From assembly GCF_029961765.1 (NCBI RefSeq), contig NZ_CP124681.1, forward strand, positions 1,116,001 through 1,180,000: a stretch of 64,000 nucleotides of DNA, written 5' to 3'. A model generated the notes under the pieces. That model was not told where the DNA came from and made no database searches. It worked only from the letters and a program-made list of their open reading frames with translations. Shown here piece after piece: positions 36,251 through 44,751 of this stretch (its first letter is position 1; each line of letters opens with the position of its first letter). The translations under genes and the position numbers were made by a program. The stretch comes from Nocardioides sp. QY071 (GTDB taxonomy: Bacteria; Actinomycetota; Actinomycetes; Propionibacteriales; Nocardioidaceae).

Positions 36251-36336
36251 GTTGAGGAGGGCAACAGGAACCCGAGCTTGCGAGGGGACCTGCTGACCGT
36301 CTCGAAACACAGTCAGTCGCTCTGAGCTGAGCACCG

Positions 36337-36374
36337 CGAAGGCCCGCCGCCCCGTCAGGGGTGGCGGGCCTTCG
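36337..36374 (-). terminator. Terminator of small-peptide gene copy 1
   Basis: Arms 36337-36352 and 36359-36374 pair over 16 bp with one G-U type position and a 6-nt loop. Sequence is nearly the same as the terminator of copy 2 at 36600-36641, so it is part of the duplicated unit. Confidence 0.75.
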
Positions 36375-36389
36375 TGCGTCGCGGCGGCC

Positions 36390-36557
36390 TCACGGGATCG
36401 GGCCCCCGCCGGAGTGCGGTGCCCGCCAGGTGGAGGCGTCGGCCTTGCTGGCCTCGTGGGCACGCTCGATCGCGGCGGCCTGCTGACCGTGGCGGTTGGC
36501 CCAGGTCCACAGGCCTGCGGCGACCACGAGGACGGCGATGGCGAGGATCCAGAACAT
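36390..36557 (-). CDS. 55-aa single-TM peptide, tandem duplicate copy 1
   Basis: A 55-residue protein: an N-terminal membrane helix (MFWILAIAVLVVAAGLWTWA), then an amphipathic stretch RHGQQAAAIERAHEASKA and a tail STWRAPHSG ending in Gly/Pro. It is 75% or more identical to the adjacent copy at 36660-36830, with the soluble part almost unchanged. It has its own promoter-like elements (36564-36592) and terminator (36337-36374). The start has no ribosome-binding site, consistent with a leaderless mRNA. Function is unknown; its N-in/C-out or reverse topology is not determined. Confidence 0.75.
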   Translation of the reverse strand: MFWILAIAVLVVAAGLWTWANRHGQQAAAIERAHEASKADASTWRAPHSGGGPIP

Positions 36558-36563
36558 GAGTCG

Positions 36564-36592
36564 ATGATCCGCCGCCGATCAACTCTTGGCAA
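36564..36592 (-). promoter_or_regulatory. Promoter of small-peptide gene copy 1
   Basis: On the minus strand TTGCCA (36592-36587), 17 bp, GATCAT (36569-36564), then 6 nt to the ATG at 36557. The same arrangement with the same spacing precedes copy 2, so selection has kept it. A leaderless transcript is predicted. Confidence 0.6.
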
Positions 36593-36599
36593 GGGCTTG

Positions 36600-36641
36600 C
36601 GCGAAGGCCCGCCACCCCAACACGGGTGGCGGGCCTTCGCG
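36600..36641 (-). terminator. Terminator of small-peptide gene copy 2
   Basis: Perfect 18-bp arms (36600-36617 and 36624-36641) around a 6-nt loop, 18 bp after the stop of copy 2. Sequence is nearly identical to the copy 1 terminator. Confidence 0.85.
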
Positions 36642-36659
36642 CATCGGGACTCGGTGGAC

Positions 36660-36830
36660 TCAGCCGGGCATGTTGGGCGCGCCGGAGTGCGGCGCCCGCC
36701 AGGTGGAGACCTCGGCCTTGCTGGCCTCGTGGGCCCGCTCGATCGCGGCCGCCTGCTGGCCATGGCGAGCGGCCCAGGCCCACAGCGCCGCGGCGGCCAG
36801 GACGACGGGGATCGCGATCAACCAGAACAT
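36660..36830 (-). CDS. 56-aa single-TM peptide, tandem duplicate copy 2
   Basis: A 56-residue paralogue of the 55-residue peptide next to it. The membrane helix (MFWLIAIPVVLAAAALWAWA) has diverged more than the soluble part RHGQQAAAIERAHEASKA, which is identical in both. Its tail reads STWRAPHSGAPNMPG. Promoter elements at 36837-36865 and the terminator at 36600-36641 make it a complete transcription unit. It lies 49 bp after the stop of the putative anti-sigma gene and could also receive read-through from that operon. Function unknown. Confidence 0.75.
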   Translation of the reverse strand: MFWLIAIPVVLAAAALWAWAARHGQQAAAIERAHEASKAEVSTWRAPHSGAPNMPG

Positions 36831-36836
36831 GACCTG

Positions 36837-36865
36837 ATGGTCCGCCCCGGACCGGTTCCTGGCAA
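36837..36865 (-). promoter_or_regulatory. Promoter of small-peptide gene copy 2
   Basis: On the minus strand TTGCCA (36865-36860), 17 bp, GACCAT (36842-36837), then 6 nt to the ATG at 36830. Spacing is identical to that of copy 1. Confidence 0.6.
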
Positions 36866-36879
36866 GCCCTTTCAAAGCT

Positions 36880-38388
36880 CTAGCAGCCGGCGTCGGCGAA
36901 GACGCACATGGCGGCGATGATGGCCGCGGCGTCGTCCGCGCCGCTGGAGGCGGTGGTCGCGATGTCACCCTGCGGGTCGCTCGCGCCGCCCTCGTTGCTG
37001 CCGGTGATGAGCAGGAGGGCGTTGCCGACCTGGACGACGGTGAGCGCCTCGATGCCGACGGCAGGGGCGCCGTCGTACGTCGACCAGGTGCCGACCACCC
37101 ACGAGATGTCGCCGAGGCCGCCTTCGGTGACGGAGTGGTGGCTCGTGAAGCCGGCCGCGTCGGGAGCCTCGTCGGGACAGGCGCGATAGGCGTTGACCAT
37201 CGTGGTGGCCGCCCGGGTGGCCGCCTCGAACGACTCGTAGGTCAGCAGCTGGCGGGCCCGGCCGTCCTCGGGCTGTGACCAGGAGGCGTTGAGCCGGTCC
37301 GTCGGCGTGGGCAGCTCGCCCCCCGGCTGGTCGGCCACCGAGGTGCCGCACGGGGCGAGCTCGAAGGCCGGCAGGCTGCGCGAGGACGGCTCGAACGTGC
37401 CGTCGCCCGACGGGTCGGGCCAGCCCGTGTCGATCGCGAAGCCGTCGGGGATGGTCGTCGCGGCACCCGAGGGGCCGTCGGACGTCGTGCGGTCGTCCGG
37501 CGCGCTCGGCTGGGTGGCCGGCGGCCCGTCGCCGGGGAGCAGGCGCTCGGCGGCGACCGGCAGCATCCGGTACATCGGGGTGCCGCCGTCCTCGGGCAGG
37601 AAGTTGTAGTCCTGGCCGACGATGGTCAGCCCGACCACGGCGATCCGGTTGTCCTCGACGACCAGGCCGGTCTCGTTGATGAAGCCGGAGTCGCCGTAGG
37701 GATCGATCTCCTTGGGCGCCGGTCCCCAGCTCAGGTCGTAGATGACGGCCTTCCCCTCCGAGGCCAAGGGGACTGGCTCGGGATCCGGGCTGACCCGGGA
37801 GTTCTCGAAGTCGCCGAGCCGGCCGGTGCAGCTGGTGATCCAGTCGGTCCAGGTGTCGAAGGCGGCCTGGGCGGTGGCGTGGTCGGGGAACTCCGCGACC
37901 ATCTCGACCAGCCCCTCGCCCGGCGCGGCGATCAGGTCGCTCGCCTCCTCGGGCGGCGTCAGGGCGAACGTGCGGGTGAGGCTGCGGGTCGCGCCGAGCG
38001 AGCTCGGGTTGCCCTGCTCGCACACATGATAGGTCGCCTGGGCGTCACCCTCGAAGGTGTCGGTGGTGTGGAAGGCGCCCGACGATCCGGGCTCGTACTG
38101 GGTGTCCTCGTCGCGCAGCAGGTCGGACCTGCCGAGCGACGTGCTGGTCGAGGGGTCCTTGGTGACCAGGTGCTTGTCGGGGTCGCCGCCGTGGCCGGTC
38201 AGCGCGAGGATCGGCACGGTGACGGCGGCGACGGCGAGTGCGGCACCTCCCGCCACGAGCGCCGTACGACGCCGGCGGATCCGGTCGCCGCGGCGACGGA
38301 CGTCGGCGGCAGAGAGCGGCATGTCTCCTCCTGCGCGGAGCTCGGCTCCGAACCGGGTGAGCTCCTCGGTGGGGTCGTGGTCAGGCAC
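36880..38388 (-). CDS. Putative membrane anti-sigma factor with duplicated extracytoplasmic sensor domain
   Basis: A 502-residue protein. A short cytoplasmic N-terminus (1-40) and one TM (about 42-64) precede a large outer part with two similar halves. Each half has a Cys pair 57-64 residues apart (Cys 123/187 and Cys 347/404), the second Cys in ACPDE or SCTG, followed by a beta-rich stretch. This resembles PknH-type sensor domains. No zinc-type HxxxCxxC anti-sigma motif is seen, so anti-sigma function is inferred from the 8-bp overlap with the ECF sigma gene upstream. A GTG start is used. Confidence 0.6.
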   Translation of the reverse strand: MPDHDPTEELTRFGAELRAGGDMPLSAADVRRRGDRIRRRRTALVAGGAALAVAAVTVPILALTGHGGDPDKHLVTKDPSTSTSLGRSDLLRDEDTQYEPGSSGAFHTTDTFEGDAQATYHVCEQGNPSSLGATRSLTRTFALTPPEEASDLIAAPGEGLVEMVAEFPDHATAQAAFDTWTDWITSCTGRLGDFENSRVSPDPEPVPLASEGKAVIYDLSWGPAPKEIDPYGDSGFINETGLVVEDNRIAVVGLTIVGQDYNFLPEDGGTPMYRMLPVAAERLLPGDGPPATQPSAPDDRTTSDGPSGAATTIPDGFAIDTGWPDPSGDGTFEPSSRSLPAFELAPCGTSVADQPGGELPTPTDRLNASWSQPEDGRARQLLTYESFEAATRAATTMVNAYRACPDEAPDAAGFTSHHSVTEGGLGDISWVVGTWSTYDGAPAVGIEALTVVQVGNALLLITGSNEGGASDPQGDIATTASSGADDAAAIIAAMCVFADAGC

Positions 38389-38890
38389 GGCTCGTACCTC
38401 CTCCCGCGATGCCGGGCTCGTCGGCGAGCAGGGCGGCGAGTGCCGCCCGGCCGCGGCTGAGCCGGGCCTTGATGGTTCCCTCGGGTACGCCGACCTCGGC
38501 CGCGACCTGCTGGACCGGGAGGTCGGCGATGTGGTGGAGGACCAGCGCCTGGCGCTGGGCCTCGGGCAGCCGGCGCAGCGCGGCGACGAGTGCCACGTGG
38601 GACTCGTCGACCGCGGCCGCCGTACCGACGGGCTGCAGGGCCCGGTCGGGGGAGCGCTCGCCCCGCTTGCGGCGCCGCCAGCGGCTCACTGCGAGCCGGT
38701 GGGCGGTGGTGCGCACCCACGCCTCGGGGTGCGCCGCGCGGTCCAGCTTGCGCCGGTGCGCCCAGGCCCGGGCGAACGCCTCCTGCGTGCAGTCGGTGGC
38801 CTCGTCGAGGTCGCCGATCATCGCGTACACCTGCCCGGTCACCCGGCGGAACGAGGCCGTGTAGAACTCGTCGAACTCAGCTGCGTCCAC
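38381..38890 (-). CDS. ECF (SigE-like) RNA polymerase sigma factor
   Basis: A 169-residue group 4 sigma factor. Region 2 (about 5-75) has DLDEATDCTQEAFARAW and the AHRLAVSRWRRRKR end. Region 4 (about 105-155) reads LPEAQRQALVLHHIADLPVQQVAAEVGVPEGTIKARLSRGR. It directs RNA polymerase to a specific regulon, probably under control of the overlapping downstream membrane protein. GTG start with a GAGGAGGT-like stretch upstream. The gene lies next to a second, larger sigma-like protein that shares the same type of outer domain. Confidence 0.9.
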   Translation of the reverse strand: MDAAEFDEFYTASFRRVTGQVYAMIGDLDEATDCTQEAFARAWAHRRKLDRAAHPEAWVRTTAHRLAVSRWRRRKRGERSPDRALQPVGTAAAVDESHVALVAALRRLPEAQRQALVLHHIADLPVQQVAAEVGVPEGTIKARLSRGRAALAALLADEPGIAGGGTSRA

Positions 38891-38983
38891 GCCGACCTCC
38901 TCTCGTGCTCCGCGTTCGCGGACTGTCGAGATGGATACGCCCGAGGACCGGGCCCGGTTGCACGGTCTGCCGAGAAAGTTCGA

Positions 38984-40936
38984 TCAGCTCGGATCGTAGG
39001 GAGCCGTGCGGGCCAGCCGCTCGAGGGCGCGCTGGGCGAGCGCGACGAAGTCCTCGTCGGCCATGGTGGCCTTGGGGGCCGCGACGTAGGCGAGGACGGA
39101 CACGGCGGTGCCCTGGCGGAGCACCGCGACGTCGTACTCGATCGTCCGGTCGCCGGGCAGCGCGGTGCTGAGGTGCCAGGCGGAGAGGGCCTGCGGGCCC
39201 TTGCCGGAGCTGAGCAGCTCCACGACCTCGGTGCCGGCCGTGGCGTCCAGGTCGGGGCAGGCGGTCATCTGTTCGCGGAAGCGGGTCACGAAGGCGCCGG
39301 CGGCGCCGCTCGGCAGGCTGCCGACGGTCTGGGTGAGGCCGACCTGCGGCGGCAGCTGCGCCCCGCCGAAGACGAAGGTGCGGAACTCGTTGCCCTGGAT
39401 CTCCTGGTTGCGGAACTTGCCGAAGAGGTGGGCGGTGTCGCAACCGATCGCGCCGGCGTCGATCCGGTCCTCGGTGAGCTTGGTGGCCGGGGTGCCGACC
39501 CAGGGGCCGGGCTCCGGGGTGATCGGCGGCAGGTCGATCTCGGAGAGCATCCAGTTCGTCGCACCGGCCGGGAAGGGAGCGCGCGGCGTCGGCGTCGGGT
39601 TCGGGGTCGCGCAGGCGCCGGCGTCGGGCAGCGCGCAGATCCGGCCGACGGCGGTCGAGAGCAGGCGGGCGACGCCGGCCCGGTTGGCCTTCGCCGGCGG
39701 CATCGTGGTGGCCAGCGAGGTGACGGTGGTGAACAGGCCGGTGCGGGCCACGCCGACGACGTAGGTCATCGCGTCGGAGCGCGAGCGCAGCACGAACAGC
39801 GTCGACTGGTCGCCCACGCCCGGCAGGTCGGCGGTGCTGACCAGCTGCGTGCGCGGGACCGCGGTGGCGTCCTCGGCGGGCGAGGGGCAGGTGGCGAACC
39901 AGCGCCGGGCGTGCCGGTAGGTGCGCACCGCCCGCTGCTCGGAGGAGGACGCCTCCGCGACCTGGATCAGGTTGCGCGCCGCTTGCGGTCGGGTGCTGTC
40001 GCGGAAGGTGCGGACCCAGGCGGCGGTGCCCTGCGGGTCGGCGTACCGCGCCGCCTGGCAGGGGAGCACCAGGCCGTTGCCGCTGGAGTTGTCGCTCGTC
40101 GTGCCCTGCTGCCATCCCCGGCCGCTGACGGCCTGCTGGACGGCGTCGACCGGCACCAGCGAGGTGTCGGGGAGCGTGGTGATCGCGGGCCCGGCCGGCG
40201 GCGGGCCACCGGCGGCGGGCACGTCCTCGCGGTCGAGGGTCGGGCGTACGCCGGTGCTGTCGGCCGCGACGGCACCGCCGGCGACGAGTGCGACCACGGC
40301 CACGGCCCCGCCGACGACGGTGTGGGCGCGGCGCCGGGCGGCACCCGCGCGGCGGATGATCGTCACCCGCGGCCAGGTCACCGACCGGGTGGCGTCGGCG
40401 AGCCCGTTGAGCGCGAGCGGGATCGCGGAGGTCGGGATCTCGAGCGCCGTCGCGAACTGGGCGGCACCCTGCTGGAGCTCACGCTCGGCCGCCTCGGTGG
40501 GCAGCCCGATCTCGTGGGCCATCTCCTCCATGGTCACCGCGGCCAGCTGGGTCAGCAGCAGCGCCTTGCGCTGGACCACCGGGACTGCGCCGAGCGCCTC
40601 GAGGGTACGACGGGTCTCCTCGCCGAGGTCCTTCTTGCGGTGCCAGGGCCGGGTGCTGGCGCGACGCAGCGCCTTGCGCCAGGCGTCGGGACGCACGGCC
40701 GACTCCGGCTCGGGGAGCCGTCCGGTCTTGCGCCAGTGGTGCCAGGACACGACGAATGCCTCGCGCACCGCGCTCCGCGCCACGGCGAGGTCGCCGGTCA
40801 GGGCGAAGGTCTGCAGCAGCAGCCGGTCGCGGGCGTCCTTGTAGAAGGCGTCGAAGCTGCTGGTCAGGTCCGCGCTGCTCACGTAGGCGGACCGGGGCTG
40901 CTCGGTGCTCGGGGTCACCTGGTCGTCCGCGGTCAT
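38984..40936 (-). CDS. ECF sigma-like domain fused to TM and duplicated extracytoplasmic sensor
   Basis: A 650-residue fusion. Residues 20-175 look like an ECF sigma factor: DAFYKDARDRLLLQTFALTGDLAVARSAVREAFVVSWHHW in pieces for region 2, and VQRKALLLTQLAAVTMEEMAHEIGLPTEAAERELQQG for region 4. One TM (about 206-225) follows. The outer part (230-650) has two halves with Cys pairs at 293/350 and 499/560 (ATCPS, TACPD), like those of the neighbouring anti-sigma protein. The DNA-binding helix is less basic than usual, so it may be a signal-gated or degenerate sigma factor. It is a single intact frame. Confidence 0.75.
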   Translation of the reverse strand: MTADDQVTPSTEQPRSAYVSSADLTSSFDAFYKDARDRLLLQTFALTGDLAVARSAVREAFVVSWHHWRKTGRLPEPESAVRPDAWRKALRRASTRPWHRKKDLGEETRRTLEALGAVPVVQRKALLLTQLAAVTMEEMAHEIGLPTEAAERELQQGAAQFATALEIPTSAIPLALNGLADATRSVTWPRVTIIRRAGAARRRAHTVVGGAVAVVALVAGGAVAADSTGVRPTLDREDVPAAGGPPPAGPAITTLPDTSLVPVDAVQQAVSGRGWQQGTTSDNSSGNGLVLPCQAARYADPQGTAAWVRTFRDSTRPQAARNLIQVAEASSSEQRAVRTYRHARRWFATCPSPAEDATAVPRTQLVSTADLPGVGDQSTLFVLRSRSDAMTYVVGVARTGLFTTVTSLATTMPPAKANRAGVARLLSTAVGRICALPDAGACATPNPTPTPRAPFPAGATNWMLSEIDLPPITPEPGPWVGTPATKLTEDRIDAGAIGCDTAHLFGKFRNQEIQGNEFRTFVFGGAQLPPQVGLTQTVGSLPSGAAGAFVTRFREQMTACPDLDATAGTEVVELLSSGKGPQALSAWHLSTALPGDRTIEYDVAVLRQGTAVSVLAYVAAPKATMADEDFVALAQRALERLARTAPYDPS

Positions 40937-41071
40937 GGCCGCACCAACCTACTTCGCCGGGGGTCACCGGTTCTAACCCGTGTCGCGGTGGCGGTCGTCT
41001 CGTCGGTGATGCGGGCGTCCCCGGCGTGGCGGGCCGAACCGGCCGGTCCGGCGCGTGAAGATGGACGGACC

Positions 41072-42391
41072 ATGACGTCCCTCCAGTCGCCGCCGGCACG
41101 CCGCAGTGGACCCGGGCGCTCCGGGGCAGCCTCGGACGCCGACCTGCGTCGCCAGCTGGCCACGACCCGGCCGCTCGTGCCGACGGCCAGCATCGGCGGC
41201 ATCATCGCCGCGGGTGCGCCGCTCCTGGTCTGCATGGCGGTCGCCGTGGTCGGCTGGTTCCTCACCGACGCCGGAGGCGAGGGCGCGCCCAGCGGCGCGC
41301 TGCGGGTCGGCGCCCACGGCTGGCTGATGGCCCACGGCTCCACCGTCGCGGTCGAGGGCGTGCGGATCAGCGCGATGCCGCTCGGCCTCACCCTGCTCTG
41401 CGCCTGGGTGGTCTGGCGCGTCGGGCACCGGGTCGGCGAGTCGATCTCCGGGCACGGCCCCGACGCCGACCGGATCGCCGACGGCGCCCGCGACCTCACC
41501 GTCCCGTACGCCGCCGGCCTGTTCACGATCGGGTACGCCGTCGTCGGCGTCCTCACCACCTCGGTCGCCGCCACCGCCGCCTCCTCGCCCTCCGTGGCGC
41601 GGGTCGTGCTCTGGTCGGTGCTGCTGGGACTCGGTGTCGGGGGACCGGCCATCGCGTTCGGCTCCGGTCGCGCGGCGATCTGGCTGCCCGTCGTACCCCC
41701 CGCGGTGCGTGACGCCGCCCTCGTCGCCCGCCGGATCCTCACCCGCTGGGCGCTGGTGTGCCTGGTCGCGCTGGTTGCGGCGTTCGTGCTCGACTTCTCG
41801 ACCGCGGCCAACGTGGTCTCGCAGCTGCACGCCGACGCGGGTGCGGTGCTGCTGATGACCGCGCTCACCCTGCTGCTGCTCCCCAACGCGCTGCTCTTCT
41901 CCAGCGCCTACCTGATCGGGCCCGGCTTCACCGTCGGCACCGGCACCACCGTCTCCACGACCGCCGTCGTGCTCGGCCCGCTGCCGATGTTCCCGCTGCT
42001 CGCCGCGCTGCCCGACCAGGGCAGCCAGCCGTGGTGGACCGACTGGCTGATGCTCACCCCGCTCCTGCTGGCCGCCCTGACCGCCGGTCAGGTCCAGCGC
42101 GACCGGCCGGTCCTGGCCTGGGACCGCGCCGCGATCCGCGGCTGCGCCGGCGGGATCAGCGCCGGGGTCGTCCTCGCGCTCGTGTCGGCCTTCGCAGGAG
42201 GGGCGGTCGGCCCGGGCCGGATGCAGGACGTCGGGCCCTACACCTTCGACGTCCTGCTGCACGCGATCACGTCGTTCGGCATCGGCGGCGTGGTCGGTGC
42301 GCTGGGCGTGTGCTGGTGGCAGCGCGACGCCGACGGCCGGGTCCGTCGGGGGCTGCGAGCCGTCCGTGCGCGGCTGCCGCGTCGTTCCTGA
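41072..42391 (+). CDS. DUF6350-family polytopic membrane protein
   Basis: A 439-residue protein with about ten membrane helices and a basic C-terminus. It matches the DUF6350 pattern found upstream of purN in many actinobacteria: a Gly-rich first helix SIGGIIAAGAPLLVCMAVAVVGWFLTD in pieces, RISAMPLGLTLLCAW and YLIGPGFTVGTGTTVS. Function is not established; it has been linked to cell division or envelope proteins in related taxa. It precedes purN by 27 bp. The start is the ATG at 41072; the long upstream frame is a shadow. Confidence 0.8.
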   Translation: MTSLQSPPARRSGPGRSGAASDADLRRQLATTRPLVPTASIGGIIAAGAPLLVCMAVAVVGWFLTDAGGEGAPSGALRVGAHGWLMAHGSTVAVEGVRISAMPLGLTLLCAWVVWRVGHRVGESISGHGPDADRIADGARDLTVPYAAGLFTIGYAVVGVLTTSVAATAASSPSVARVVLWSVLLGLGVGGPAIAFGSGRAAIWLPVVPPAVRDAALVARRILTRWALVCLVALVAAFVLDFSTAANVVSQLHADAGAVLLMTALTLLLLPNALLFSSAYLIGPGFTVGTGTTVSTTAVVLGPLPMFPLLAALPDQGSQPWWTDWLMLTPLLLAALTAGQVQRDRPVLAWDRAAIRGCAGGISAGVVLALVSAFAGGAVGPGRMQDVGPYTFDVLLHAITSFGIGGVVGALGVCWWQRDADGRVRRGLRAVRARLPRRS

Positions 42392-42418
42392 GGCCCGGGA
42401 CGTCCTAGACTCCGGGCC

Positions 42419-43033
42419 GTGCCCGCTCGTCCTCGTATCGTCGTCCTCGTGTCGGGCTCCGGCACCAACCTCCAGGCATTGCTCGACGCCTGCGCCGACC
42501 CGTCGTACGGCGCCCGGGTGGTCGCCGTCGGGGCCGACCGCGACCACATCGAGGGCCTCGCCCGGGCCGAGCGGGCCGGCGTACCGACCTTCGTGGCGAA
42601 GGTCAGCGACCACAGCAGTCGTGGGTACTGGGACCGCGCGCTGACCGACAAGGTCGCCGCCTTCGAGCCTGACCTCGTGGTGCTGGCGGGGTTCATGAAG
42701 CTGGTGGGGGAGAAGTTCCTCGGCAGGTTCGGCGGCATGACCGTCAACACCCACCCGGCCCTGTCGCCGTCGTTCCCGGGCATGCACGGGCCGGCCGACG
42801 CGTTGGCGTACGGCGTGAAGGTCACCGGCGCGACCCTGTTCGTGGTCGACGCCGGCGTCGACACCGGTGCGATCGTGGCCCAGACCGTCGTACCCGTGGA
42901 GGACGACGACACCGTCGATACGCTCCACGAGCGGATCAAGGTCGCCGAGCGGGCCATGCTCGTCGAGTCGGTCGGCCGGATGGCCCGGGAGGGGTTCACC
43001 GTCGACGGCCGGCGGGTTCGGCTGGGAGGCTGA
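42419..43033 (+). CDS. purN: Phosphoribosylglycinamide formyltransferase (GART)
   Basis: A 204-residue enzyme that transfers the formyl group from 10-formyl-THF to GAR, the third step of purine synthesis. Motifs include VLVSGSGTNLQALLD at the N-terminus, the LAGFMKLVGEKFL loop, and the catalytic NTHPALSPSFPG (Asn, His) with the later Asp in DAGVDTG. GTG start: TAGACT (42406-42411) sits 7 nt upstream, indicating a leaderless transcript within the purine cluster. It is followed by the ZTP-riboswitch-controlled purH. Confidence 0.95.
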   Translation: MPARPRIVVLVSGSGTNLQALLDACADPSYGARVVAVGADRDHIEGLARAERAGVPTFVAKVSDHSSRGYWDRALTDKVAAFEPDLVVLAGFMKLVGEKFLGRFGGMTVNTHPALSPSFPGMHGPADALAYGVKVTGATLFVVDAGVDTGAIVAQTVVPVEDDDTVDTLHERIKVAERAMLVESVGRMAREGFTVDGRRVRLGG

Positions 43034-43046
43034 ACGCCGATAGACT

Positions 43047-43119
43047 GAGGGCACACGACTGGCGCAGGTGGGCCACCACCAGGGAGTGACGAGTCGGCAT
43101 CGATCGCCTGGGTGCCCTC
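43047..43119 (+). ncRNA. ZTP (pfl) riboswitch upstream of purH
   Basis: The leader shows the pfl/ZTP architecture. The P1 stem GAGGGCAC (43047-43054) pairs with GTGCCCTC (43112-43119). The conserved GACTGGCG follows P1, then a GGTGG...CCACC hairpin and CAGGGAG, and the 3' side has CGCCTGGGT (43106-43113). ZTP riboswitches sense ZMP/ZTP (AICAR phosphates) when formyl-THF is short and switch on one-carbon and purine genes. Here the next gene, purH, consumes ZMP directly. A TAGACT -10 at 43041-43046 lies immediately upstream; the exact transcription start relative to P1 is uncertain. Confidence 0.85.
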
Positions 43120-43148
43120 ATCGAGACCACCGACCGATGAGGAGCCCG

Positions 43149-44738
43149 ATGTCCACCACGCCCGACCGGATCAAGATCAAGCGCGCGCTGGTCTCCGTCT
43201 TCGACAAGACCGGTCTCGACGACCTGGTGCAGGGCCTCGCGGCCGCCGGCGTCGAGCTCGTGTCGACCGGCGGCTCGGCCGCCCTCATCGAGTCGCTCGG
43301 CCTCCCGGTGACCAAGGTCGAGGACCTGACCGGCTTCCCGGAGTGCCTCGACGGCCGGGTCAAGACGCTGCACCCGCGGGTGCACGCCGGCATCCTCGCC
43401 GACCGCCGCCTGCCCGACCACGTCCGTCAGCTCGAGGAGCTCGAGGTCGCGCCGTTCGACCTGGTCGTGGTCAACCTGTACCCGTTCGCCGCGACCGTCG
43501 CCTCGGGTGCCGGCGTCGACGACTGCATCGAGAAGATCGACATCGGCGGCCCGTCCATGGTCCGCGCCGCCGCGAAGAACCACCCCTCGGTCGCGATCGT
43601 CACCGACGGCGCCGACTACGCCGCGGCGCTGAGTGCCGCGCAGGGCGAGGGCTTCACGTACGACGAGCGCAAGGCGCTGGCCGCCAAGGCGTTCGTCCAC
43701 ACCGCGACGTACGACGTCCAGGTCGCCTCCTGGATGGGCTCGGTGCTCACCGACTCCTCCGAGGGCACCGGCTTCCCGGCCTGGATCGGCGGCACCTGGG
43801 ACAAGCAGGCCGTGCTCCGCTACGGCGAGAACCCGCACCAGCCGGCCGCGCTCTACCGCTCCGGCTTCGGCCCCGGCGGCCTCGCCGCCGCCGAGCAGCT
43901 GCACGGCAAGGAGATGTCCTACAACAACTACGTCGACACCGACGCGGCCCGCCGCGCGGCTTACGACCACGGCGACCAGCCGACCGTCGCGATCATCAAG
44001 CACGCCAACCCGTGCGGCATCGCGGTCGGCGCCGACGTGGCCGAGGCGCACCGCCGCGCCCACGAGTGCGACCCGGTCTCCGCGTTCGGCGGCGTGATCG
44101 CCACCAACGTGCCCGTTTCGGTCGAGATGGCCCAGCAGGTCGCGGAGATCTTCACCGAGGTCATCGTCGCCCCCGGGTACGACGACGGCGCGGTCGAGGT
44201 GCTCCAGGGCAAGAAGAACATCCGGATCCTCCTCGCCGAGCCGCTCGCGCAGGGTGGCGTCGAGACCCGGCCGATCAGCGGCGGCCTGCTCATGCAGCAC
44301 GCCGACCGCTTCCAGGCCGAGGGCGACGACCCTGCTGCGTGGACGCTGGCGACCGGTGAGGCCGCCGACGAGGCGACCCTTGCGGACCTCGCCTTCGCCT
44401 GGCGCTCGGTCCGCGCCGCGAAGTCCAACGCGATCCTGCTGGCGCGCGACGGCGGTGCCGTCGGCATCGGCATGGGCCAGGTCAACCGGGTCGACTCCTG
44501 CAAGCTCGCCGTCGAGCGGGCCAACACCCTGGTCGAGGGCGAGGAGCGGGCGCGCGGCTCGGTCGCCGCCTCCGACGCGTTCTTCCCGTTCGCGGACGGC
44601 CCGCAGATCCTGCTCGACGCCGGCGTGAAGGCGATCGTGCAGCCGGGCGGCTCGGTGCGTGACGAGGAGACCATCGCTGCCTGCCAGGCGGCCGGCGTCA
44701 CCATGTACTTCACCGGGACTCGTCACTTCTTCCACTGA
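43149..44738 (+). CDS. purH: Bifunctional AICAR transformylase / IMP cyclohydrolase
   Basis: A 529-residue protein that completes purine synthesis: it formylates AICAR with 10-formyl-THF and closes the ring to IMP. The N-terminal cyclohydrolase (MGS-like) domain has [23 protein letters not shown] and GRVKTLHP. The transformylase domain has the [11 protein letters not shown] motif (Lys-His) and ends [28 protein letters not shown] in pieces. Length is normal. GAGGAG lies 5 nt before the ATG. Expression is predicted to depend on the ZTP riboswitch directly upstream. Confidence 0.96.
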   Translation: MSTTPDRIKIKRALVSVFDKTGLDDLVQGLAAAGVELVSTGGSAALIESLGLPVTKVEDLTGFPECLDGRVKTLHPRVHAGILADRRLPDHVRQLEELEVAPFDLVVVNLYPFAATVASGAGVDDCIEKIDIGGPSMVRAAAKNHPSVAIVTDGADYAAALSAAQGEGFTYDERKALAAKAFVHTATYDVQVASWMGSVLTDSSEGTGFPAWIGGTWDKQAVLRYGENPHQPAALYRSGFGPGGLAAAEQLHGKEMSYNNYVDTDAARRAAYDHGDQPTVAIIKHANPCGIAVGADVAEAHRRAHECDPVSAFGGVIATNVPVSVEMAQQVAEIFTEVIVAPGYDDGAVEVLQGKKNIRILLAEPLAQGGVETRPISGGLLMQHADRFQAEGDDPAAWTLATGEAADEATLADLAFAWRSVRAAKSNAILLARDGGAVGIGMGQVNRVDSCKLAVERANTLVEGEERARGSVAASDAFFPFADGPQILLDAGVKAIVQPGGSVRDEETIAACQAAGVTMYFTGTRHFFH

Positions 44739-44751
44739 GCTGGACGGGGGA

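Noticed and set aside
38381..38388. Frameshift between sigma and anti-sigma genes
   Set aside because: The 8-bp overlap has a proper stop and GTG start; both proteins are complete, so it is normal coupling.
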